A stretch of DNA of 64,000 nucleotides from Bradyrhizobium sp. 186 (GCF_023101685.1 NZ_CP082164.1:3038001-3102000), one strand, 5' to 3'; numbered from the stretch's first letter, positions 18,461-27,194 are shown. Program-made: numbers and translations. The notes: a model not told the origin generated them from the sequence alone.

Positions 18461-19584
18461 CTAGTACTCGGAATCAGAGCTGAGTGATACGGCGGCCTTT
18501 GAAACGGCGTTGACAGACCTTTTTCTTGGTCCAGATGAAGGGCTCGGCTTTGTCGTTGTAGGCGTTGACGTAGGCATCGATGTGTTCCTGAAGCTGGTTG
18601 AGGCTTGTGAAGGAGGTGCCGCTAAGTGACTGCCCCTGCAAGATCGAGAACCAGACCTCGACCTGATTGAGCCAGGACGCGCTTGTCGGCGTGAAGTGAA
18701 ATTGCACGTTGGGGTGGGCCTTGAGCCAGGGCTCGTTCTTCTTGTGGGTGTTGAGGTTGTCGAGGATGACGTGAAGCTTTCGGCCCGGAAAGGCCGCGGC
18801 GACACTGTTCATGAAGTCGAGAAACTCGACGCGGCGACGGCGTTTTGAATGCGTCGCGATGATCTTTCCGGTGGCGACTTCAAGCGCCGCAAACAGCGTT
18901 GTCGTGCCATGCCGCTTGTAATCGTGGCTCTGGCCGGTCAAGGCGCGGCCATTGGGCAACTTCAGGTAACCCTGCGCTCGCTCCAAGGCCTGGATCGAGG
19001 GCTTCTCGTCCACGCATAGCACAATGGCCTTCGCGGGCGGGGCGACGTAGAGGCCGACAACATCGGCGGCTTTGGCCGTAAAGTTCGGGTCGTTGCTCTC
19101 GCACCAAGACTTGCGAGCCGCGAGGTCAATCTTGTGGCTGCGCAGGAACCGCCAAACATATTGGACGTCAACATCGCCGAGCGCCTCGGCCAGCAGAGGG
19201 CCGGTCCAGCGCGCAAACCCTTGCGGGGCCGGCTTATCCAGCAGCTTCAGAATCCGCTTGTCGGTGACCTTCGTATAGATCGGCTGCTTGCCGGGCCGCG
19301 GCTTGTCTTGCAGCCCTTCAAGGCCATGATCGGCATAGCGGTGCCGCCAAAGGCTGACAATCCGCGGCTGGACTCCGACTTCTTTGGCGATCGAGCGGGT
19401 GCTGCGCCCATCCGCCGCCAACAGAACGATCCGCGCTCGCTTCAAATCGCGCTGCAACGTCACCGGCGAGCTACAACACGCCTCAAGCACCTTGCGATCT
19501 TTCCGCGAAAGGTGGACTTCTCTTGCTTCGGGGATCATCCATATCTTGAATCACGACTCACGATCCAAGAAAAGTGGGTACTAG
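18461..19584 (-). mobile_element. IS630-family insertion sequence A
   Basis: The element carries one transposase gene. Its outer ends share CTAGTAC(T/C)C read inward from both sides (18461 and 19584), with TA at each edge, as expected for a family that duplicates TA. It separates the serine recombinase remnant from the AlpA module. Exact ends are approximate. Confidence 0.7.
18474..19538 (-). CDS. IS630-family transposase
   Basis: 354 residues, a complete length for the family. An N-terminal helix-turn-helix (RSTRSIAKEVGVQPRIVSLW) is followed by a DDE core: CVDEKPSIQ, VILDNLNTH and NQVEVWFS carry the three acidic residues. No frameshift is seen, so it may be active. Confidence 0.92.
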   Translation of the reverse strand: MIPEAREVHLSRKDRKVLEACCSSPVTLQRDLKRARIVLLAADGRSTRSIAKEVGVQPRIVSLWRHRYADHGLEGLQDKPRPGKQPIYTKVTDKRILKLLDKPAPQGFARWTGPLLAEALGDVDVQYVWRFLRSHKIDLAARKSWCESNDPNFTAKAADVVGLYVAPPAKAIVLCVDEKPSIQALERAQGYLKLPNGRALTGQSHDYKRHGTTTLFAALEVATGKIIATHSKRRRRVEFLDFMNSVAAAFPGRKLHVILDNLNTHKKNEPWLKAHPNVQFHFTPTSASWLNQVEVWFSILQGQSLSGTSFTSLNQLQEHIDAYVNAYNDKAEPFIWTKKKVCQRRFKGRRITQL

Positions 19585-19662
19585 TTAAGATGCGCCCTGA
19601 CGCATTGGGGCGCACGTCGAAATGCATTGGCGTGCTTACTCTAGAAAGCAGGAGTACGACCA

Positions 19663-19893
19663 ATGTCAGCTCGCAAGCTGCTGTCATTTCCCGAACTGCG
19701 CGATCGCGGCGTTCTGCTTGGTCGCCGGCAGATCGATCGTCTCGAAGCGGAAGGCAAGTTCCCGAAACGCGTTTTGATCGGCGCCAAGCGCGTGGGTTGG
19801 GTCACCAACGAAATTGAGTCTTGGGTCAGTGCCGCGATTGCACGGCGGTCGCTCTTCGTTGCAGCGCAGGTCGTGGTCGACAGCGTCGCCTAG
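19663..19893 (+). CDS. AlpA-family excisionase/regulator
   Basis: 76 residues from ATG 19663 with GGAG nine bases upstream. The sequence LLSFPELRDRGVLLGRRQID, RLEAEGKFPKR, then VGWVTNEIESWV is the classic AlpA/MerR-like small winged-helix pattern. Such proteins bind DNA and control excision or expression of integrated elements. It opens a same-strand run: a small gene, then the primase-helicase. Confidence 0.85.
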   Translation: MSARKLLSFPELRDRGVLLGRRQIDRLEAEGKFPKRVLIGAKRVGWVTNEIESWVSAAIARRSLFVAAQVVVDSVA

Positions 19894-19952
19894 TCGCAGA
19901 AAAGGCGGCCCGCCAGCCGCCTCTCCATCATCCTCTCACGGAATTTTTTAGA

Positions 19953-20207
19953 ATGTCTGTGATGAATACCATCGCGCCTGCGCACACACAACCATCGAAG
20001 CAACAGCGCCAGGCAGCCGCCTACGTGGCCTTGGCGCTGAAGGTCATTCCGCTCGTCGAGAGTGCGGATGATCTCCGGACTTGGTGGAACGAGGAGCAGC
20101 AGCACAGGGGTGAATATGGTCTCACCGAGGCTCAAGCTAACATCCTGATCGGAGCCTGTAGGGAGCACATCCGCAGCCTCGGCGAAACGCGCGGGGTGCG
20201 CCCATGA
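19953..20207 (+). CDS. 84-residue hypothetical protein of the replication module
   Basis: Start at ATG 19953 (19962 is an alternative). It begins MSVMNTIAPAHTQPSKQQRQ and continues with a helical domain (VIPLVESADDLRTWWNEEQQ). Its stop overlaps the ATG at 20204 of the primase frame (ATGA), so translation is probably coupled. No family is recognised. Confidence 0.6.
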   Translation: MSVMNTIAPAHTQPSKQQRQAAAYVALALKVIPLVESADDLRTWWNEEQQHRGEYGLTEAQANILIGACREHIRSLGETRGVRP

Positions 20208-20334
20208 ACGCGCACGCGCAAATCCTGAAGCCGAACATCGCGGCGATCACCGCGTTCTCGAGCCGGACGGCCCGATCAAGTGGCGCTTCTTCTCGGCGCA
20301 CAATCTGGAGCCGATCATCGAGTACATCCTGAAG

Positions 20335-22122
20335 ATGAACGAGCGCGGCCGCAATTGCTACGTCGGTGCCGCCCTGCGTCACGGTGACAAGCCGAAATCC
20401 GGGCGAGCGGGTAAGGTCCATTTTCGCGCCGCTCGTTATTCCTGGACCGACCTCGACGAGCCCGGCGACTACGAGCGTGCCGTCGAAATCTGTCAGCGTG
20501 AGGGACTCCAGCCCGGCGTCGTGGTGACCACCGGCACCATCCCGCATACTCGCGCTCAGGTGCATTTCCTGAACCGGGAGCCCCTCACCGAGCCCAAAGA
20601 TGTCGAGGACGCCAACACCGCATTGTGTGAGCGTTTCGAGGGTGACGCAGTGCAGAATTGCGACCGCCTGGTGCGCGTCGGCGGCTCGATCAGCTTTCCC
20701 CCGGCGAACAAACGGGCGAAAGGCTATGTCCCCGAACTCACGACGGTGCAGATCAAGAACGATGCGCCTTCCTATTCGGTCGAGACGTTGTGCGACTTGC
20801 GACCGGCGAAGCCGAAGTTGGCGGGCTCTGGCGCTCCCAGCAACTACAGCTCCGCTGCTGCGGGATGCGACGATCTCAGTTCATTTGGAAGCTATGCCGA
20901 CGCGCAGATGCGGGAGGCTGGCCGCCTGACCGATACCGATATGCAGGCCCTGCTTGACAAGCACCAAAAGGTGGGACGAGTTCGAGGCGGGAGGCGGGAG
21001 GCGGAGCGCAGCGAAGCCGAAGAACGCGTGGCAAAGGCCAAGGTGTCGAGCGCACTGGCGCTGGCCTACTACAACGAGCTGAACGAGCTGCCGCCGAAGT
21101 TCTGGATCATGAAGTTCGTGCTGGCCCGCGGCGAGACCTCGAATTGGTTCGGCCCGCCCGGCGTCGGCAAGTCGGTGCTGATGACCGATCTGGCGTTCTA
21201 CGTGGCATTGGGCCGCGATTGGCGCGGCTACCGCTCGAAAGAGCGTTGCGGCGTCGTCTACATCGCGCTGGAGCGCGGCGCGTTGGTCAAGCGTCGCCTG
21301 TCGGCCTATATGCGAAAGTATGATGCGCCCGATCTGCCGATCGCCGTCGCCTCCAACGTCATCGATCTGAAGAACAAGAGCTGCATCAAGCTGATCGTTG
21401 ATACGATCCGCGAGGCCGAGGCCCGCTTCTGCTGCAAGGTTGGCCTGATCGTCATCGACACGATCAGCAAGGGCATCGCTGTCGGCGGCGGTGACGAGGA
21501 CAAGGCGAGAGATATGAACGTCGTGCTCGCCAACCTGCGGCGCGTGGAGGAGCTGACGAACGTCCACATCGCGTGCGTCGGCCACACCGGCAAGGACGAA
21601 GATCGGGGACACCGCGGCTCCAACGCGAACCCGGGCGACGTTGACTTGATGGTCCAGATCAGCGGCGGCGAAGGCGCGGTCAAGACTGCCACCGTCATCA
21701 AGATCAACGACGGCATGGAAGGCCCGCTCACGCACTACAAAATCGAAAGCGCGCTGCTCGGCACCGACGAGGACGGCGATGCCATCACGACCGCCATCAT
21801 CTCGGACGATGCGGCCGAGGCAACGCAGGAGGCCAAGAGCAAGAAGGGGCTGAGCGGTACCCAACGCCGCGCCATGGAACTGCTGACCCGCTGCATCAAT
21901 GACAATGGGCGGCCGCCGCCGGCATCGCAGGAATTCCCGCGGAACGTCCGCGTCGTGGCGCTGGAGGAGTGGCACACCGCGTGTGAGCGCGGCGGGCTGT
22001 CATCGGCCGAGAAGAAGGAGGACCGCGATCGGGCTTTCCGGCGCGCCAAGGACGACCTGCAAACGTTCAACCGGACGGCCTGCCTCGATGGATTGGTCTG
22101 GCTGGTGCGCGATGATGGCTGA
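20335..22122 (+). CDS. Primase/RepA-type helicase of a mobile element
   Basis: 595 residues in one frame. Residues about 30-150 resemble a RepB-like primase (WTDLDEPGDYERA, NCDRLVRVGGSISFPP). Residues about 260-480 are a RecA-like hexameric ATPase with Walker A GPPGVGKS (273-280), Walker B LIVIDT (371-376) and GHTGKDEDRGHRGS further on. The C-terminus is a helical domain. The natural start should be ATG 20204, which overlaps the previous gene. That frame (MNAHAQILKPNIAAITA) closes early, and the primase frame continues from about 20255, so one indel has probably separated them. As it stands no ribosome site precedes ATG 20335, so it may be a pseudogene. Known relatives replicate integrative elements and phage satellites. 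Confidence 0.75.
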   Translation: MNERGRNCYVGAALRHGDKPKSGRAGKVHFRAARYSWTDLDEPGDYERAVEICQREGLQPGVVVTTGTIPHTRAQVHFLNREPLTEPKDVEDANTALCERFEGDAVQNCDRLVRVGGSISFPPANKRAKGYVPELTTVQIKNDAPSYSVETLCDLRPAKPKLAGSGAPSNYSSAAAGCDDLSSFGSYADAQMREAGRLTDTDMQALLDKHQKVGRVRGGRREAERSEAEERVAKAKVSSALALAYYNELNELPPKFWIMKFVLARGETSNWFGPPGVGKSVLMTDLAFYVALGRDWRGYRSKERCGVVYIALERGALVKRRLSAYMRKYDAPDLPIAVASNVIDLKNKSCIKLIVDTIREAEARFCCKVGLIVIDTISKGIAVGGGDEDKARDMNVVLANLRRVEELTNVHIACVGHTGKDEDRGHRGSNANPGDVDLMVQISGGEGAVKTATVIKINDGMEGPLTHYKIESALLGTDEDGDAITTAIISDDAAEATQEAKSKKGLSGTQRRAMELLTRCINDNGRPPPASQEFPRNVRVVALEEWHTACERGGLSSAEKKEDRDRAFRRAKDDLQTFNRTACLDGLVWLVRDDG

Positions 22123-22124
22123 GC

Positions 22125-22235
22125 AGAGCGCGGACAGCGGACAAAAGCGGACAATGTCCGGTCTTGTCTGCTTGTCCGTTTCCGGACGGACACGGACACA
22201 CCCCTATAGGGGTGTCCGTCTGTCCGGAGGACTGG
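22125..22235. repeat. Dense GGACA/TGTCC repeat field with an 18-bp palindrome
   Basis: Within about 100 bp after the primase stop there are about ten copies of GGAC(A)/(T)GTCC in both orientations, such as CGGACAGCGGACAAAAGCGG. At 22198-22215 ACACCCCTATAGGGGTGT is a perfect palindrome. The arrangement is like iterons near an origin and sits next to a replication gene. An origin or regulatory role is inference. 22236-22338 has no gene. Confidence 0.6.
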
Positions 22236-22338
22236 ACCACTGTCAGAGAGGTCGGGCGGTAAGATCATTGAGGTGCGCGCCGCCCGCCCACCCAGGCACT
22301 TTGCCACCGCGCCGGGAGGGGTCTGAGCCTCCTCCGAA

Positions 22339-22560
22339 TGAGTGGACACCTGTAGTAAGCTCGTTGAGCCCGGAGGTGTCGAATGGAACGTCAACGTCGG
22401 TCGTTTACCGAAGAGTACAAGCGCCAGGCCGTCGAACTGGTGGTGTCGAGCCGTCGCTCGGTCACGTCGGTTGCCAAGGAGCTCGGTCTGCGCGACTCGG
22501 TGCTGCGGCGCTGGGTTGACAAACTCCGGCAGGAGCCGGCATCGGCGGCGTGGCGCCCCA
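22339..22560 (+). mobile_element. IS3-family remnant (5' end and start of orfA)
   Basis: TGAGTGGACACC at 22339 looks like an IS3-type terminal repeat. From ATG 22383 the frame reads MERQRRSFTEEYKRQAVELV, then VTSVAKELGLRDSVLRRWV, the HTH domain of OrfA. Similarity stops near 22560 and the frame runs into unrelated sequence. OrfB is absent. Confidence 0.75.
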
Positions 22561-22697
22561 CCACGCAGGCGACGCCGATGTCGGCGGACCAGGCTTCGAC
22601 CGGCGACAGGGCGCCAAGAGAAAGTTCGGCCATCCGTACAAGCGCGGGGTCCCTCTGCGGACCGGAGGGCCATGCGGGTGGCGCGGCCGCGCCCGGT

Positions 22698-23171
22698 ATG
22701 GCTAGGGATAGAAAACTCCAAGAGCAACAACGACAACGGATGGAGTTCAATGTGAAACTGGTATCTGCATTCGGCGCGGCGGACATGCTGGAACTCGACC
22801 GGCAAACTGTCCGCCGCGCCTTGCGTCATGTGGCGCCGGATGGATACGAGAAGAAGCAACCGCGATGGCGGATGAAAACGATCATGGACGCGATCGATCG
22901 GCACCTGGGGCGCAACAACGGTGCCCGCTCGCCTTCTGAAGCCGCCTTGGATGCTCTCTTTGAGCAGTTCGACAACGGCTGCAAGAGCCTATTCCGCTTG
23001 CCGGACCTGGAAGCCCGGCGCCGTGAGGCACGCCGGCTGATGGCGGTGCTGGTTGAGTTGGACACGGCCATGCGCGCCGATGCGCACGCCCGTCGTGAGG
23101 ACGAGCTGCGACGCGGCTCGTCTTGCAGACTGCGTGCGACGGCTCGGCAGGTCTGGCGATCCGATCGATGA
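22698..23171 (+). CDS. Element-borne protein with HTH-like start
   Basis: Frame from ATG 22698 (or 22740). The product reads LVSAFGAADMLELDRQTVRR, then ALRHVAPDGYEKKQPRWRMK, like the DNA-binding domain of phage terminase-small-subunit or excisionase-type proteins that read a numbered helix-turn-helix and pack DNA or regulate. A basic and helical C-terminal part follows. The last 25 residues (after RREDELRR) may be out of frame, as the next frame carries a second HTH. Function is not assigned. Confidence 0.5.
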   Translation: MARDRKLQEQQRQRMEFNVKLVSAFGAADMLELDRQTVRRALRHVAPDGYEKKQPRWRMKTIMDAIDRHLGRNNGARSPSEAALDALFEQFDNGCKSLFRLPDLEARRREARRLMAVLVELDTAMRADAHARREDELRRGSSCRLRATARQVWRSDR

Positions 23172-23442
23172 TCTGCGCGAGGGCCTCTTCTTGACAGTCG
23201 AGCAGGCCGCGACCGTTTGCACGGTCGCCGATCAGGCGATCTACAACTGGATTGATCTTGCGGCTCGGACGCGCCGTCCGATCGCCGAGAAACGCGCGAG
23301 GGTGTGGATCATCGATACGGCGCGGCTGCTCGCTTACGTCGAGAGGCATCGCGGCGGCTTGCCCGCGCGCGTCAAAGCGGAGAACCGACTGAAGGAATTC
23401 TGGCCGATTTGGTCGCGGCCGCAGAAGCTGCGCCGGATGTGA
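23095..23442 (+). CDS. Helix-turn-helix protein, excisionase-like
   Basis: Frame from GTG 23095, overlapping the previous gene by 77 bp. The central part reads GLFLTVEQAATVCTVADQAI, then YNWIDLAARTRRPIAEKRA, a MerR/excisionase-type HTH. The start is unsure: the two frames may be one gene broken by a single indel near 23110. It belongs to the same element as the primase. Confidence 0.5.
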   Translation: MRTSCDAARLADCVRRLGRSGDPIDDLREGLFLTVEQAATVCTVADQAIYNWIDLAARTRRPIAEKRARVWIIDTARLLAYVERHRGGLPARVKAENRLKEFWPIWSRPQKLRRM

Positions 23443-23510
23443 AACAGCGTGCGGGCTGGCTGAGAGAGCCTGTGCAATCGGGTACCAAAATGCCTCTAAT
23501 GGCGGCTCAA

Positions 23511-24041
23511 CTATTTCTTGTAGCCGACGTAGTAGATGCCGATTTCGGCGCCCGAACTGTCCTTGATCGGTTCATACCCGGTCATGTAGGGCGTCCCCAG
23601 TATAGGCACCTCGCCGTAATAGCTTTTCCCCGCCTTCATCGCTTCAAGCGCCGGCCCGGCTAGAACGGTGCCAACTGCTCGGCCGCTTCCGTCGGGTTTG
23701 GGCACGCTTGTGGATACTCGGACGTATTCGCCTCCATCTTTGGCGAACAGCGTGGCGGTCATCCCTTTGCCGTCTTCTTTTCCAATCGCGTCGACGATGT
23801 CAAAGTTATTATTGATCTTAGTCGTGCCGAAATACAAGGCGGGGGCGTCTTTACCCCCAACGGCTTCTCTCCCTTCGAGCTTGGGAGCTCCCAATTTCGC
23901 CGTCATGGCCCTTAATGTTTCCATCGATTTCGTCACTCTCGGATCATCCGCTTGGGCGTGCCCCGTGCTTGGCACTAGTGTGGACGTTGCAACAAGGCAT
24001 GCGGCGGCCAAACTGGCGACGAGAAACGTTTTCCGATCCAT
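23511..24041 (-). CDS. Secreted Cache-domain protein
   Basis: 176 residues from ATG 24041 with AGGAGGT five bases upstream. A Sec signal (LVASLAAACLVATSTLVPS ... GHAQ) precedes one Cache-type domain: LYFGTTKINNNFDIVDAIGK, TATLFAKDGGEYVRVSTSV, then GKSYYGEVPILGTPYMTGYE and IGIYYVGYKK. Cache domains bind small ligands outside the cell, usually within receptors; here the domain is free-standing in the periplasm. No partner is adjacent. The 24042-24474 gap (433 bp) contains no gene I can support. Confidence 0.82.
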   Translation of the reverse strand: MDRKTFLVASLAAACLVATSTLVPSTGHAQADDPRVTKSMETLRAMTAKLGAPKLEGREAVGGKDAPALYFGTTKINNNFDIVDAIGKEDGKGMTATLFAKDGGEYVRVSTSVPKPDGSGRAVGTVLAGPALEAMKAGKSYYGEVPILGTPYMTGYEPIKDSSGAEIGIYYVGYKK

Positions 24042-24474
24042 CGTAACCTCCTGATATGAGATTTCGGAATGTCGCTTCACGCGTCCTCACGCGATGTGAG
24101 GGTTGTCTCGTTTTTCGACTGCGATTGAGCAGACCAGAGATTACAGGTCTAGGAATTTGCCTGCCGACGGCATCATCACTGCCGCTAAAAACATGGGACG
24201 TCGGCGCGTCCTAATGGCAGCTCGCGAGAGAAGCTACACCACTTCTGCCTCAGTGCAAAGCGCTGTGAGTGTCGGCTGCAATGCCAGCTTCCAAGGACAA
24301 AGCGGACACCGCCTGTGTGAAGCTGAAGCGACAGCTTTAGAGCCCAATAATCCGCCGAGCCCGCGCTCCGAAAATGCGAAAATGTGGAGGGCGCCACAGC
24401 AAACAGCTCTGGGCGTGGAGCGCACCACGCTCCGGCTCTACGCAAATCACATTGCGGCGGCATACACTTGCCGC

Positions 24475-25311
24475 ATGAAAAATCCTTTCCGAAAATCTCC
24501 GATGACGCAACTCGAAACCACCGTCGTCTCGCTCACCACGCGCGGCGAACAGCTCGCCGCCAAGCGCGCCGCCGCGCAGGACGCCTTGGAGAAGGCGACC
24601 ACCGCCCGCCAGCAGACGCTTCTGTCGGGCGATCTCGACGATCAGCGCACTCTCGACAAGTTGCAGGGCGCGGTGGACACGGCAGCATCCGCGTTAGCGG
24701 GCATCGACGATGTGCTCGCCGTCCTGGCGCAACAGAAGGCGGAAGCCGAGCGCCAGCTCGCCGCCGAACGCGAGGGCATCGAGCGTGCTGCGGCGGCGGA
24801 CAGGCTGCATAAGCAGGTCGCTGCGATTGAGACGGCGCTGCCGGACTATCTCGCGCAGTCGCGCGCGCTTGCGGACGCGCTGTCCGAGATCAGCCACTTC
24901 CATTTTGAGTCCCATCAGATGGCCGGCTTCCTCCAGAACACCATGGGCCAGATCGAAATTGCCGCGAACTTCGCGCTGGCAGAGCTGAGAGCATGCCCGA
25001 TGCGGTCAGGCAGGGCCGGCAGGCGATCCCGCGCGAGCTGGCGCCGAGCACCGTGCTCGACCGCGGCGTCGAAGCAGCCCTCATCGAGGAGCCGCGCCTT
25101 GACCAAGCAAGCCGCACCGCCGGGCTGGGAGCCGCACCGGATCACCAACAGAGTAGACGGCTGGATCATCGATCCCGACGACGAAGGTCGCATTCCCGCC
25201 GCGGTGGCCGAGATGATCGCCCGGGCGATGCCGCAACCCGGCGGTGACACCGTCGCTGCGATCTACGCGCGCATGGTCGTGAGGCACAGGAAGGTGTTGG
25301 GCAATGTCTAA
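24475..25311 (+). CDS. Coiled-coil protein of the mobile module
   Basis: Frame from ATG 24475. Residues about 10-150 are a long alpha-helical coiled coil rich in Ala/Glu/Gln/Arg (LAAKRAAAQDALEKATTARQ, LAQQKAEAERQLAAEREGIE). The C-terminus is a separate domain (ITNRVDGWIIDPDDEGRIPA). Between about 24985 and 25098 the residues look unlike either neighbour, and the +1 frame reads MPDAVRQGRQAIPRELAPST instead. Either two compensating frameshifts or three overlapping genes lie here. It overlaps the M41-type peptidase gene by 8 bp, suggesting coupling. Function unknown. Confidence 0.6.
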   Translation: MKNPFRKSPMTQLETTVVSLTTRGEQLAAKRAAAQDALEKATTARQQTLLSGDLDDQRTLDKLQGAVDTAASALAGIDDVLAVLAQQKAEAERQLAAEREGIERAAAADRLHKQVAAIETALPDYLAQSRALADALSEISHFHFESHQMAGFLQNTMGQIEIAANFALAELRACPMRSGRAGRRSRASWRRAPCSTAASKQPSSRSRALTKQAAPPGWEPHRITNRVDGWIIDPDDEGRIPAAVAEMIARAMPQPGGDTVAAIYARMVVRHRKVLGNV

Positions 25312-26149
25312 AGGGAACCCGGCCGAGGATGGCATCGCGCAGACTGCGACTTTTCTCGGCGGTTCGGAGGCCGCTGCCGGCGTCGGAGGCACGACCGACA
25401 ACGGCGGCGGCCTCGATGAGGAGATCGATGAATACGACGAACTCCTCGCTTCGCTCGGCCGCACTTACGACGAGGATGTAAGAATCGCGGTTCATGAATC
25501 GGGGCACGCGGTTTGCGCGCGCCTGCTCGGGCACGAGGTTGGTGGCGTCACCGTGAACCCAGACGCGACCCGCGGTTACGAGGGCCTCTGTTGGGGTGTC
25601 AGCCATACGGAGGCGTTCGAGAAAGGTGGCGGCGATGCGTCGGACGTTCGAGAAGCGCTTGCTCCGGTGATGCCCGAGCCGGGCGAAGATCGCAGGTCGG
25701 TCTCTGATGTCTATGCGAGCGTTTATAGCCAGTGCGTCGAGCTGATGGCCGGCCGGGCTGCCGAAGCAATGCTGCTGAGCGACCGCGATCCTGAGCCGCC
25801 GGCCGATGATCTGCGGCAAGCGCGTGAGCTGGCCCTGCTGTTCTGCAAGAGCGAGCAGGCGATCGAAACATTCATCGCGCATTGCGATGTCGCCGCCCGT
25901 GATCTGTTGTTGCCGCATCGCGATCTCCTGATGGCTTTGTCCATTCTGCTGAGGATGAGGCGCACGCTGGACGGTACCGAGATCGACAAGATCATCTGGG
26001 ACTTTGAGGCGCGCAAGGCGTTGGCGATTGAGCATCGGCGTCGCGCTGAGTGGCGTAAGGCCGAGCTGGCGGCCGAGCGTTTTCGCGCCGAATGTGATCA
26101 CACTGATGCCGCAGCCTCGTCACAGTCTGCGCCAGATCGGATGCGGTAA
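25304..26149 (+). CDS. Free-standing M41-type (FtsH-like) zinc peptidase
   Basis: 281 residues from ATG 25304. The zinc site is complete: His64-Glu65-x2-His68 in AVHESGHAV, and the third ligand Asp169 in the context MAGRAAEAMLL ... ADDLRQAREL. This parallels the GGRAAEE ... ASNDL of FtsH. Unlike FtsH there is no membrane segment and no AAA ATPase domain; the first 50 residues are low-complexity and acidic. It overlaps the coiled-coil gene, which may be its partner or unfoldase adaptor (inference). A hairpin follows the stop. This family is known in rhizobial mobile elements, but I know no characterised example. Confidence 0.8.
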   Translation: MSKGNPAEDGIAQTATFLGGSEAAAGVGGTTDNGGGLDEEIDEYDELLASLGRTYDEDVRIAVHESGHAVCARLLGHEVGGVTVNPDATRGYEGLCWGVSHTEAFEKGGGDASDVREALAPVMPEPGEDRRSVSDVYASVYSQCVELMAGRAAEAMLLSDRDPEPPADDLRQARELALLFCKSEQAIETFIAHCDVAARDLLLPHRDLLMALSILLRMRRTLDGTEIDKIIWDFEARKALAIEHRRRAEWRKAELAAERFRAECDHTDAAASSQSAPDRMR

Positions 26150-26202
26150 TCGGCGATCTCGACGATCAGAAGGCCGGCGGATGTACCCGTGCCTGATGAT
26201 CC

Positions 26203-26238
26203 GAACGGCCCCGGCGCGCTTTATCGTCGGGGCCGTTT
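26203..26238. terminator. Hairpin downstream of the M41-type gene
   Basis: AACGGCCCCG and CGGGGCCGTT pair over 10 bp with a 14-base loop, followed by TCACGTTCT. It lies 55 bp after the M41 stop and just before the stop of a convergent micro-gene, so it may serve both. Confidence 0.55.
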
Positions 26239-26255
26239 CACGTTCTCCGGCTTGC

Positions 26256-26432
26256 TTACCGCTGATGACCCAGACCGATACCGAGAGCGAGAGCCTTCTG
26301 TCTCAGCGCACCTTCGGACCTCTTCATTAGTTTCGAAACTTTGGCGACGGGCGTGCGGGCTTTGGAATGTGCCTTGAGCAACTTTACGTCGTCCTTGGTA
26401 TAGTCTTTGCGCTTGGTAGTCTTCTTTGCCAC
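26256..26432 (-). CDS. 58-residue basic HTH/Myb-like small protein
   Basis: GTG start at 26432 with GGAG nine bases upstream. The product (VAKKTTKRKDYTKDDVKLLK, AHSKARTPVAKVSKLMKRS, then EGALRQKALALGIGLGHQR) has a lysine-rich start and a three-helix unit like a Myb/SANT or small HTH domain. A related 54-residue gene lies at 27896 in the same orientation. It probably binds DNA (inference). The 26433-26902 gap holds no gene. Confidence 0.7.
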   Translation of the reverse strand: MAKKTTKRKDYTKDDVKLLKAHSKARTPVAKVSKLMKRSEGALRQKALALGIGLGHQR

Positions 26433-26902
26433 TATCGTGATCTCCAGAGTTGTTTGAAGGCCGCGTAGTATCACGCCGAAGTTGGCGATCAATCACTTTA
26501 TGTAATCGTCACTCCACCTTATGACGCGTACTCTCTCTAGGATTGCGTCCTGCGGACGAGCTACATGCCGACCGGTTGTGTATGGGCTGGGCCGCATCCC
26601 ATCAAAGCGAAATTCCGTTGCGCCTATTCGCTGATCAGGCCCTAACCCGATTTTCACCAAGTCGTGAGTTGGGACTGGTGCCTGCGCGGGTCTACATCAA
26701 GGTCGGGTTGATCGAGACGGCCTCTCGCACCACGAGCGCCACAGGACCGAGCCGATAGTGCCAGTGCCCGACGGGGTCAGCGCCAACAGTGCCAGCGTCC
26801 TGGCGGCCAGAGAAAGCGAGCGTCAACCTCCGCGCCCCACGCAGCACAAGCGCTTGCGCTGCGAATAGGGCGCGGTTGACGTTACAATCCAGGGCCGCTT
26901 CT

Positions 26903-27190
26903 TCATCTGACGATCGTGTATGCTCTCACGCGCTTCTTGCGCGGCTTGATGACCGGCTCATGATGTCGGTTGAGCGCACGCACAACACCGATGCGGGCGA
27001 ACATCGTCGGGCCTCCGAGATTGACTACCAACATCAGCGCTTCGATGGCGGCCTGCCATTCCGGCACACCATGCTCGCGCTTCGGCAGCTTCGTGATAAA
27101 GGTGGCGGCGTCGTGCAGCGTGATCAGCTTGCGGCCATCTGGCAGTAGGATCGGATCGTCGAAAGTCCGCTGCCAGCCTCGGTCGTTCAT
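26903..27190 (-). CDS. 95-residue conserved hypothetical protein
   Basis: Frame from ATG 27190, immediately after the stop of the next gene upstream (27195). The product reads MNDRGWQRTFDDPILLPDGR, KLITLHDAATFITKLPKREH, then PEWQAAIEALMLVVNLGGPT. I know this pattern from many short Bradyrhizobium proteins near symbiosis islands and IS elements; no function is known. It appears to form a two-gene operon with the 58-residue gene. Confidence 0.7.
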   Translation of the reverse strand: MNDRGWQRTFDDPILLPDGRKLITLHDAATFITKLPKREHGVPEWQAAIEALMLVVNLGGPTMFARIGVVRALNRHHEPVIKPRKKRVRAYTIVR

Positions 27191-27194
27191 TAGG

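Noticed and set aside
20881..21975. 364-residue minus-strand frame
   Set aside because: Antisense of the primase-helicase; no motif, while Walker motifs are on the plus strand.
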